Shown here: positions 21,351 to 31,600 of the stretch, one piece after another
Position numbering within the stretch: position 1 is the stretch's first letter
How the letters are laid out: every line of letters starts with the position of its first letter
Assembly (NCBI GenBank): GCA_963995505.1
Contig: OZ023199.1
Coordinates: forward strand, 3,901,906 to 3,965,905
Source: Hypericum androsaemum
Taxonomy: Eukaryota; Streptophyta; Magnoliopsida; Malpighiales; Hypericaceae
Length of the DNA: 64,000 bases
Direction: 5' to 3'
Notes under the pieces: generated by a model
What the model saw: the letters and a program-made list of their open reading frames with translations, nothing else
What the model was told of the DNA's origin: nothing
Database searches by the model: none
Made by a program: the position numbers and the translations under genes

Positions 21351-22754
21351 GTCAACAAGATGTGGAGGCTCCGTCATCCCCGTACCAAGGTAGACCTTCA
21401 AGACGGGTCTAACCCACGCCGATACTCTTTCAATAGACTTAGAGATAAGAGGATCACCCTTGATCTACCAACGCAAGACCTCCTGACTAAGACTCGGAGA
21501 CGTCGCCTTGAGAGAAAGGTCCAAAAACAAAAGCAAGCCATCAAGGTCCTTGAAAGGCAACTCACAGAGCAAAGGGTCCAGCTGGAAAAACAAAAGGTGC
21601 TCCTAGCTCGCCCACGAGTTGAACACCGATCGGTCCAGACCCGAGGCCGGGCCAAGAAGGTTGAAGCCTCTAAGACAATCAAGGGAAAGGATCTCAAGCA
21701 TATCAAGGAGATTCGGCCAAAGGCACCCAAAGTCCGACATAAGAAGTTGATCCGGGAGTGGGTACCTAAAGCGAGATCCACTGCAGGGAAAGTAACCTTG
21801 GTGATGTAAGGACGATTGGAAGGAAAAAGATGTCTCGGTTGGTCTTGACATTGGTTATGTTAAGTTTGGAGACTTCCCAGACAAGGTATCGATCCACAAG
21901 TTGTTCACCCTCCCGGCCATCTTTAGGCCAAAACTCAGCCAACCCAGTCATCTGAAAGGGGACATAAGTGAGGAAGATACACCTGAGTCACAGATAGGAG
22001 AGATGTCCTATATCGTTCCCATTGTGGAAGCCTTCAATGGCGACGACACCATTGTGAGGCCAACCCAAAGAATAGGCGAACGCAAGAAACCTCTTTGCAT
22101 CACGGTTCACATGCTTGGGGAGCCGATCAAGAGAGTGCCTGTGGATGGCATGGGTGTGGCGAACACCTTTTTTTAGTTGTTCCTCAGGGATCGTAATAAG
22201 GAAAAAGAGGATGTCAGCCTGACCGGCATAGTCACGACCAACCTTGACGGGAAAGGACGAGACTTGATCTGCTCCGGTCTGGTAATTCCATCTTCCATCC
22301 ACCAATGTCTAATCCGGTGGAAGTCATATGGGAAGGTAGAGATTATGATGGCCGACGCATGTCCATTCATCCCGGCTATATACTACATAGAGGCGACCTT
22401 CAATGACGGGACCACAATACCAATAAGGGTGGTCTGGAGCAACGTAGATGGCTGGTCTACCTGGTGTTCGAGTTTGATCAAGCGGGACATCCTTTCAACC
22501 CAACGATCGATTAGTGCCACACCCAGGGAGCAAGTACTCCCCCTTACTTATGGGGAATGAAGCAATAGGCGAGGTGACAAGGTGATTGGAGGTTTACACC
22601 TTGTCGCCCTATAAGTTGACCAGGTAGATGGCCTAGACCTCTTCGAGCTGCTCATCTTCATTCTGAGTTAGCTGAAGGATGCCAACCCGGAGATGAAGGA
22701 CCACGTCAACGCTTCTCGCCTGGTCGTACCGAAGTGGTAACGTGCGGGGGGCAT

Positions 22755-23935
22755 TGTTGAGGTGCAAAAATAATCTCGGCATTGTCAACATATTTTGAGG
22801 TACTCGGCGTGGTCTCAAAGTGACTGGGTGACTGGTGACTTGTGACCGGTGACCGATTATTGGAGTACGAAATTAATATCGTGAATTGATGACGGCCTAT
22901 CTTCAAGTTTGTGTGAATCGGTTCGAGCTTGTTGGTGCATGGGGGCAACCTATTAGGGTACTCGATTCACCCTGGGAGAGATGCCCCTCTCGCTTGCATA
23001 GGCGAGAACAGGCGAGACGCCTCTCTCGCTCGGGTAGGTGAGACCGGGCGAGATGCCTCTCTCGCTCGGGTAGGCGAGATCGGGCGAGAGGCCACTCTCG
23101 CTCGCATAGGCAAGAGCGGGCGAGAGGCCCCTCTTGCTCGCATGAGCGAGAGGCCGAGCGCGACACCTAAAGCGAGAGGCCGAGTGCGATGCCTAAAGAC
23201 AGAGGTCGAGCGAGAGGCCGAATAGCGAGAGGCCGAGCGCGATGCCTAAAGCGAGAGGCCTATGGTGAGAGGACGAGCGAGAGGCCGAGCGCGATGCCTA
23301 AAGCGAGAGGCCGAGCGAGAGGCCTACGGCGAGAAGCCTATGGCGAGAGGCCGAGTACCGAGAGGCCGAGCGAGAGGCCGAGTACCGAGAGGCCGAGCGA
23401 GAGGCCGAGTGGCGAGAGGCCGAGTGAGAGGCTTACGACGAGAGGCCGAGCGCGATGCCTAAAGCGAGAGGCCTAAGGCGAGAAGCCTACAGCGATAGGC
23501 CGAGTAGCGAGAGGCCGAGTGCGAGAGGCCGATTGCGAGAGGCCGAGTGAGAGGCCTACGGCGAGAGGCCGAGCGAGAAGCCTAAGGCGGGAAGCCGAGC
23601 GAGAAATCTAAGGCGGAAAGCCTAAGGCGAGAAGCCGAGCGAGAAGCCGAAGGTAAGAAGCCAACTTGAACTCGAGCGGAAAGCTCATTTGACTTTCGTA
23701 GGTGGGAAGGAGATTCCGGGAATAGGTCCACTTTGGTTGAGGAGGCCATTATCTTGAGCCTATTTTGGGATTCACTTTGGGCCTGACGAGATTTCCATCT
23801 TGGGCGATGATGGACTTGAGTCGAGATTTTGCGTGGGAGATTCGAGAAGATCAAGTCGATATATATTTTCCTAACTTTAGCCGAGATTCTCAATATTTTG
23901 GATAATTGCAATAGAATCTATCTAGGACCCTGAGT
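22755..23935 (+). mobile_element. 3' LTR-like DNA of the 20.1-22.7 kb element
   Basis: Starts TGTTGAGGTGCAAAAATAAT right after GTGCGGGGGGCAT. Its first 45 bases (through CTCGGCATTGTCAACA) match the start of the solo LTR at 55.6-57.2 kb, read on the minus strand there. After that the two diverge into different tandem repeats. The right end is not defined; the sequence loses LTR character near 23935. Confidence 0.6.
22975..23650. repeat. GAGAGGCC-rich minisatellite
   Basis: The left part (22985-23135) has about four 36-bp units of the type GCGAGATGCCTCTCTCGCTC plus GGGTAGGCGAGAYCGG. The right part is built from shuffled 10-26 bp modules, GAGAGGCCGAGC, GCGATGCCTAAAGC and GGCCTACGGC. GAGAGGC and its complement GCCTCTC both occur, so local hairpins are likely. 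Repetitive open frames here (for example REAERDA) are a by-product. Confidence 0.9.
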
Positions 23936-24229
23936 TTTGGAATGCATGATTTTTTTTTTTGAAAGGTAAAATTTTATTTGGTATGATATTTATATTATAC
24001 TTAACGTGGTATTTTTTCATACGAGATTCATGATTGTGTATATACAACATTAAAACTTGGTGTTCTTTTCGTATTCTGCTTTTACTACCAAATTTTATCG
24101 AGATAAAATTTTAATGAGTTATAATTTCTTAATAAAAAATCTTTTCCCATTCCATATTGGACCTCCTATTTTGAGCTTTCCACTTTTGGACTTTTTGCAT
24201 GAAACTCATCATTCAATTCCAACATACCG
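23936..24229. other. AT-rich spacer before the kinase pseudogene
   Basis: No gene or repeat boundary is recognised. The kinase-like similarity begins at about 24230. Confidence 0.4.
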
Positions 24230-25534
24230 TAAGACGAAAGAAAGACTCTACCTTGTCTACCTCTTCATGCCAAACAGGAATGTTCAAAATAAACTGTTAG
24301 GTACACTTTTTCTTTTAAATATATAGGTTTTTATATTTATTTCAATAAAATTACAATTAGTAAAAGCTTTTAAATATCTAAATTGCATCAATAAAAAATT
24401 ATCGTGATACCATTTTGCTTTGATTCAATGTCAAATAATTGTTGTCCATTTTTGAACCACGGTTCCTCTTAGATTTTTTGATCATGATCATCATGTTGCT
24501 ACCTCACTGGTTGTTTCTGACAATAATCTCGACCTCACCATTCCAATCTATCCTTAGATATTTTGTCAGTTCACATTCCAGAGGACCAGACCTCCAGATG
24601 AATTTTTCCATAATTGTCTTTGCCTTAGCCGTGGTTTTTTTGGGTAGAGCTCTTCTCCTTAGGTCCTAGTATCACCTAGTTTATTGGGTTTTTTGCCTTT
24701 GCCTTGGATGTTTCCTTTCATTCTTCTCTCTTCCCTCTTCCTTTTGTCCTTTCCGGTTTCATTTTCCCTTAATTTACCTCCTCATTTTCCCTCCATCTTC
24801 TTCTGTCAATTGGATTAAATATGTTGGTTCACCCTGTTTAACTAGTCAATCCAAATTAAACTCAACATTATTTAAAAAAATAATTTAAAAAATTTTGTAA
24901 GATTGGAAGTAATTAAATTAAAATTTCGCTACTTATAAATGATAAATTTGGCGGCATTCTTATTTTTAAATATTGCTCCATTCTTTAGCCAAATGGATAG
25001 GTGCCCAATTGACCAAAGTTCGTAATTAACATTTTCTAATATATCACGCCCAAATTAATTAGTCAGGCATAACACATATCTATATATGTCATATATGTGA
25101 CACACTATTGATATAAGATTAATGGGTAGCAGAATTAGATTGGAATAAGACGATTAAGATACTCAGAGGAGTTGCAGCGGCCATTCAGGAGTTGCACGAC
25201 AAAATACCCCCACTCATCTACCGAGACTTGAAGCCAGAAAACATTCTTTTTGATACGGTAATTAATTGTTTTTAAACATATATAATTTTATTTATCTAAA
25301 AAACTGCCAAAATAATACGTAATTAAATTTGATATAATTACACTAATTTTTCATCTAAATAAGAAAAATATAATATAACTTATATACGGAAATTAAATTA
25401 ATTACAGGCTTCGTCAATTAATCACTCTATTTAAATAATATTTATCCAATTTCTACGAGCAGTGAATATTCCTTTGTGAATCGAGACGATGATTAGGATT
25501 TTAATCCCAAATTAGCCGACTTTGGGACCGTGAC

Positions 25535-26264
25535 TAGGGGTGAGCAAAAAAACCAAGAACTATATAACCGATCCGAACCAAACTAAAATATCCGGTCCAA
25601 AACCAGATCCAAAATGAAATGGTTTGGTGCGGTTCTTTGTTGGTAAAAAATAATAATTCTCGGTTCCGGTCCGGATCTTTTTATAGAGAACCACAAAGAT
25701 CCGGACCAAACCGTAATTTTTCTATTAGTTAGTGCTAACCCTAAAGCCTAATCTATATAAATAGTGACATCCGCTTCTTAGGTTTTATCCAAAAAAATTC
25801 ACGCTTCCTCCTCTCTTTTTGGTGATAGACTCCTCTCTGAGTACAGCAAAGATTTTTTTTCTTTCAAAGCACAGGTACAATCTATTACTTATATAAATTT
25901 TTTGGTTGGTCTATTACTTATATAAATACAGTACGTAACTTGATGGTTTAGGACAAGGAGAATTTCTTGTTTGTTATTATTGACAGCAAGTTAGTCATTC
26001 CCAGTTAGCCACCAGCAAGTTTCTTATTTTTGCATATCTCAGTTTTTAGATGCGTAGTATTTTTCGTTCAATAGATTATCTTTTCACAAAAATCTTTCTG
26101 GTCCTCGGTTCTGGACCGGACCAGAACCATTTTTTTGGTTCGATTCTGGTCCGGATCCATAACTAAATCGGATTGGTTCGGACATGATTTCTCTCTTCTT
26201 TTTGGTTCTCGGTTTTTATGGTTCGGATCGGATCGGTCCGGTTCGGGTCAATTGCTCACCCCTA
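25535..26264. mobile_element. hAT-type non-autonomous transposon with perfect 8-bp target duplication
   Basis: Terminal inverted repeats TAGGGGTGAGCAA and TTGCTCACCCCTA bound 730 bp. The octamer ACCGTGAC flanks it exactly on both sides (25527-25534 and 26265-26272), as expected for hAT. The interior near both ends is rich in the CCGGTCC / GGTTCGG motifs common in plant hAT MITEs, and no transposase is encoded. It sits inside exon 5 of the kinase pseudogene. Confidence 0.9.
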
Positions 26265-26924
26265 ACCGTGACGGTGGAAGGAGAATGTTTTCCGTACGGC
26301 ACCCATGGTACGTATTTTATTACTCTTTTTTGATTTAATTTCTTCTAGCTGATGCTTATGCAATAAATTCTCCATCATTTAATTCAATTAATTTCGAGCT
26401 CTTTTAAAATTGAGTAAGTTTAGGATTGGAGAGTATTCATAATTTTGCAGTTTATTTATGGTTCCCGTTGACTCGTAGCATATAGTAAAATGGAAGATTG
26501 TTAGAAAAATGGGCACCTTCTTTTATTTCATTTTTTAAAATGTGATTGCGTCTCCAGATAATTATTTATCTTTCTTCTTCCACAACTTTGGTCCTTCTAT
26601 TATCTTTGATTTTTTTTTAAATTTCACATGATATCTGACCACCCACTAAATCGACTTACTTAGTTCAAGTAAGGCAGGATTTTTGAAATGTGCAGATCTC
26701 TCCAAGCAAATATTTAAAATTATTGCATTTTTAATACGTCGAACTAGAGACATCTGTGTTAAGCTCAAAAAATTATATCATTTTTTTATTTAAGTTTTTG
26801 TTGACATTATCTTTCAACATCTACGGCTCGAAGAACGTACATACAATTAATTCAGAATTGAATACTTAATCACCTACAATAATAGTCATTCTAACATAGA
26901 TTTATTTTTTTACCAACAAATACT

Positions 26925-27110
26925 TAGATCAACTGGTGAGAGAGTTATTCTAGTTTAACCAAGGTCTCGGGTTCGAGTCATTGAGAAAGCAGAAGTGTTA
27001 AATACTTGTTGGAAGAGTTTTGCCATCTTTCAAAGGTTCTACCCGGCTCGAACTTGGATTAGTTGGCCCAGTGGACCGGATACCAAGTAGTTCTAAACAA
27101 AAAAATATAT
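26925..27110 (+). mobile_element. Probable tRNA-derived SINE
   Basis: A box A-like TCAACTGGTGAGAGAG (26939 on) and a box B-like GGTTCGAGTC (near 26972) are spaced like a pol III promoter. They are followed by a non-tRNA body and an A-rich end near 27100. Terminal duplications were not identified. Confidence 0.45.
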
Positions 27111-27476
27111 TTTTTGTATTTGGTGAACATCTTTTTGACATATTCTAAATTGTTTTTCAGGATTAGGAAAAAAATCCAACGACGTGTATAATTTCGGTGA
27201 TGTGATACTGCAAGTAATGATGAAAGAGAAGGACGTATTACTTGGAGGAAATGAATGCAAGAAGGACATCACAGAATGGAAAGTTCAGACAGATCAAGAG
27301 ATGGGTATTTGGTGCATTACAGGTTACTGGGAAAGAAAGGATGTTCTTCTGAGGCTGCCAAGGAAATAACAAACTTGGCATTCCATTGTATTGGCAAAAA
27401 TCATGAGCTGCGACCAACCATCACACAAGTCTTATACAGGCTTTCGCTTTTGGATGGCAGCCACGGGAGGAGCTAG

Positions 27477-28277
27477 AGAATCAATCCGTAACGAGAGCCG
27501 GTATTACGTGGTTTGACGATTTTTGATCCAAATAATATGTGGTTTAAATAGAAAGAATAATGAATGACGCATATGTAATTTGTTTGTGTTGTATTTATAG
27601 TTTGATGTAATTTTCACTTTACCGTATTATATAATTGTAATTGTTTTCAGTTTTAGTAATGCATTTTAAGTTTTCTAATTATACCATATTGTTTGACAAC
27701 ATATATATCGCTCACAACGATATTTACTTTAAGATAAGAATCCCGAACATCATTTCCTCCAATTGCAAACGGATCGACTTTTAAGAAGACGAGTCCCTCG
27801 CTCGTCGAATGTGGTGTTGCATCTTGTACGTTTCTGGTGGGTCGCATTTGACATATTAATACAAACAATAAGAGAAAAAAATATTACATGTCGCAAATGT
27901 GCAATCAATAAAAAATAAAATTTAATTTGCAAAAGCTCTGTAAAAAAATAAATATCACATTTTTCTTGATAAAAATATCAAATCACAAAATATTAAAGTA
28001 AAAAATTTCCTAATAAATAAACATACAACCTATTGACCCTCAAATTTCCTAATAAAAATTTCCTATTAAATCACATTTTTTTTCTCAAAAAAATAAATAA
28101 ATATACAACCTATTGACCCTCAAACCAAATCAAAAAAAGTTGGACCGCTCCTTTTGAATTTTCAGTAGTTCCTCGTGGGCCCCAAGAAAAAGCCCCTCTC
28201 GGGAGCGGTCCTCGACGACTCAATAGTTTATTCAATTATGATTCAATAGTGCGTGTTTATTCCGTCCTGCTAGTTAC
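27477..28277. other. Intergenic DNA upstream of DRP3
   Basis: AT-rich, without a supportable gene. A duplicated segment of about 45 bp, AATATACAACCTATTGACCC and flanks, occurs near 28019 and 28093. Confidence 0.4.
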
Positions 28278-28359
28278 GATTCAATAGTTTATTCAATTAC
28301 GATTCAATAGTTTACTCAGTTACGATTCAATGATTTACCAAGTTACAATTCAATGATTG
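28278..28359. repeat. 23-bp tandem repeat upstream of DRP3
   Basis: Three and a half copies of GATTCAATAGTTTATTCAAT plus TAC follow each other with progressive divergence; looser copies precede them from about 28218. They lie about 320 bp before the DRP3 start codon. Confidence 0.8.
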
Positions 28360-28679
28360 TAGATTTTTTTATTTTGCCTCCCATGTTTCTACATTTTTAC
28401 AAAAAAATTCTCGCATATTTTTTAATAAAAATCTTCTAGCACTGGCGTGAGCCTTCAGCACCAAATCTTGTCCCCTCTCTCCCCGTAGTCGCTCCCACCT
28501 CTTCTAATCATTCTCTCTCTCTCTAAAACAACAGGGAATAATAAACTAAAAAACCTCTTTTTTCCCTCTAGAACCCTCTCCCCCTTCTCTTCTCTCCCAT
28601 TATTTCGCCAATTCTTTTTCAAATTAAAAACCCTAGCTCCTGCCAATTGGATTTGGAAATTACAAGAAGTTGAAGGAAA

Positions 28680-31600
28680 ATGGCCGAGGAGCCAGCTTCC
28701 CCGTCTCCGGCGCAGACGGCCTCGCCTTCGCCTGCGTCGGCGGCGGCGCCGCTGGGGGCGTCTGTGATCCCGATAGTGAACAAGCTGCAGGACATATTCG
28801 CGCAGCTCGGGTCTCAGTCAACGATCGAGCTCCCGCAGGTGGCCGTCGTCGGGAGCCAGTCGAGCGGGAAGAGCTCCGTCCTGGAGGCGCTCGTCGGGAG
28901 GGACTTCCTGCCACGTGGCAACGACATATGCACCCGCCGCCCCCTCGTCCTCCAGCTCCTCCAGACCAAGCGCAAGCCCGAGGGCGGCGCCGACGAGGAG
29001 TGGGGCGAGTTTCTCCACCTCCCCGGCCAGCGCTTCCACAACTTTGCGGAGATCCGCCGGGAGATTCAGGTCAGCTCGAACTTATTATTTTAGGCTCGTG
29101 TTGCGGTGATATTTACGGTTCTGCCACTTGTGCTTGGGGCTTCCATATTGGCTTCAATTGGAGCGGTTTTAGTGTTGGCTCGGGCTTGTATAGGCATATT
29201 ATATTGACCGGTTGGAAATGTCCGTTATAGACTACTTTTATAGGGAGAGACGCGGAGTAGTTGGACTTTGCGTGGAAGTTGTGAACTGCATACTCTTGTG
29301 AATGGAAGAGGCTGGTCCTAGTCCTAAACTTTTGAGTGTATGATATTCGCAAGTATTAGAATCGAGTGTTGATCCTTTTGAGGTGTTTGTAGGCTGAAAC
29401 CGCTAAAGAGGCTGGGGACAACAAAGGGCTATCGGACAAGCAGATCCGTCTGAAGATTTTTTCACCTAATGTTCTGGATATCACACTTGTGGATCTACCT
29501 GGTATTACGAAGGTACCAGTGGGTGATCAGCCTTCCGATATTGAAGCAAGAATTAGGACCATGATTTTGTCATACATCAAAAAGCCAAGCTGTCTGATTT
29601 TAGCAGTGAATCCAGCAAATTCAGATTTAGCCAATTCAGATGCTCTTCAGATTGCGGGAAATGCAGATCCTGATGGTATATTTTTCTTCAGAAAAAGTCT
29701 AGTGGGTGGATTTTATTTTGATAATTTATCTAATGTGCTGGATTCTATCTACAGGTAATAGAACCATTGGAGTCATCACAAAGGTGAACCTTATACTCAA
29801 TATCTTTTGCTACATGGTTCAATTTTTTCTGGAAGTATATTATGCTTACATATTCTTGTTGTTTTCAGCTAGACATCATGGACAGAGGTACAGATGCTCG
29901 TAATCTGTTACTTGGGAAGGTCATCCCCCTTAAACTTGGCTATGTTGGGGTTGTGAACCGTAGTCAAGAGGTAATAAAATGGATGACTAAAATAGCAATT
30001 CTTAGTATTTTTCTGCTGGTGCATGATCAGTATAGGCTAGCTTCATGTTATCTTCCTTTAAGTCGTATGCCATGCTGTTTTTACTTGGACGATGTACACA
30101 AATTTATTTATTGCATATCTGGTCTATGTCTGCAGCAATGTGATCTTATACCTTGTTATTTATTGCATGAGGGTTTTCACATTATGCATAAGATCCAATC
30201 TATTCTAGACCAAGTCTGTTACAAGTTCTTAGTCTAATTGGTTATCTGTTTTACCTGGGCTTTCAAAACAGGATATCATGTTCAATCGAAGCATCAAAGA
30301 CGCATTGGTAGCAGAGGAGAAATTCTTTCGTAGTCGTCCAGTATGATAGTCAATCCCTCTGATTCTGATGTCACCTGATACAAGCCTTACTGAGAGTGTA
30401 ATATTCACTTTTTTTTCATGATAATAGGTTTATAATGGTCTGGCTGATCGCTGTGGTGTTCCTCAGTTAGCCAAGAAGTTAAACCAGGTAACATGATTTG
30501 AGTTTGAATTCTTAATTCTTGCTGAGAGCATGACATTTATTAGAAACAACATTTACGCTGTTGTAGGTATCCCAATACCTTTGTCTTTTCTGTATCTATC
30601 CGGGTGCTGCTGACATGATGTTGACAATATTCTTGTGTTTCTTTGAGTTGACTTTACTATTTTCACGTCTTTTTCTCTAAGGTCCCTGATTCTGCAGATT
30701 ACTGGATGTGATTAAAAAGTTGACTTGTGTTCTGCTTTCCAGATTCTGGTGCAGCATATCAAAGCTATACTTCCAGGCTTGAAGTCACGCATCAGCACTG
30801 CACTGGTGTCTGTTGCAAAAGAACATGCAAGCTATGGTGAAATCACAGAATCAACGGTATGCATTGTTTTACTTCATTGGTGTCTTTGTTGAATCCTTAT
30901 ATCGTGACTATTTCTTTCATATACTTAGTTTACTTGAATGCTTGACTAGCAATGATATGAAAATTAATTATTTCGTCGTTATAACTGGCATTTTCTTGGA
31001 CTAAAACAAAATGTTGTGGAATGTAGTTCAAGAGTATTTAATTTTGTATTTTTTCGTTGACTGTTCTGAGAAGGTTCTTGCCATGTAAGTGTAACTTGTC
31101 TTATTTTTATATTAGGCTGGTAAAGGAGCTCTTCTATTGAACATCTTGTCCAAGTATTGTGAAGGTAAAATTGCAATTCATCCAATTTTTGTTCTTCAAG
31201 TTTATAGTTCTGATTCTTTTATTTGCTTTGAACCTTTTTTATATAGTTTGTTATTTGTTTTTTCGTTTTGCAAATAGCATTTTGTTCCATGGTCGAGGGA
31301 AAGAATGAAGAAATGTCAACGGCTGAGCTTTCTGGTGGTGCACGTATTCATTACATTTTTCAATCAATTTTTGTCAAGAGCTTGGAGGTAGGCAAATTGA
31401 GGCTTCATTCTTTCTTATTATTCCTATAGATGTTTAGGGTTGTCTTATGTAAGATATTCTCTTAACCATTATGCTCTTCAAAGATATGACTCGGGTCTGT
31501 TGTTTGTAACTTCTTATTTCCATTGACGCAGGAAAGATTCCTTTGTTTCTTTATCATTAGCATGTTTTTGGGAAATCTATGTTATGTTTCTCTTTTGGTT

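Larger units (their letters stand above)
20128..22560 (+). pseudogene. Degenerate gypsy-type polyprotein with repeat-rich Gag-like region and protease remnant
   Basis: Several broken frames run in series. 20128-20790 encodes an acidic tandem array of the type DDVNRQEELDE, interrupted by a TAG at 20599. 20850-21350 encodes basic repeats of the type KADLKTREARLGGQGRP. 21480-21620 carries LTKTRRRRLERKVQKQKQ, a coiled-coil-like segment shared with the element at 17.8-18.5 kb. 21901-22176 includes KPLCITVHMLGEPIKRVPVDG, the retropepsin region in which the usual DG(G/S) is DGM. 22177-22560 contains DGTTIPIRVVWS. No reverse transcriptase or integrase was found. The G-rich tract and LTR start at 22755 close the element. 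Confidence 0.7.
24230..27476 (+). pseudogene. Degenerate second copy of the cytoplasmic kinase gene
   Basis: Pieces match exons of the gene at 6194-9043 in order. About 24230-24300 is the end of exon 3 (ERLYLVYLFMPN). 25133-25257 equals exon 4 at the same 125-bp length (YRDLKPEN). 25497-25534 plus 26273-26307 is exon 5, split by a hAT-type element. 27161-27476 is exon 6 (LAFHCIGKNHELRPT), with a one-base frameshift near 27282. Intron 3 sequence is also conserved (about 24985-25132), so this is a duplicated genomic copy, not a retrocopy. Exons 1-2 and the start of exon 3 are missing. It cannot encode a kinase. Confidence 0.9.

Noticed and set aside
22985..23135. CRISPR-like regular repeat (36-bp units)
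   Set aside because: There are no unique spacers, units abut directly, and the context is plant retroelement DNA.
23189..23476. Arg/Glu-rich open frames (REAERDA repeats)
   Set aside because: They arise from the GAGAGGCC minisatellite and are open in several frames, so they are a composition effect.
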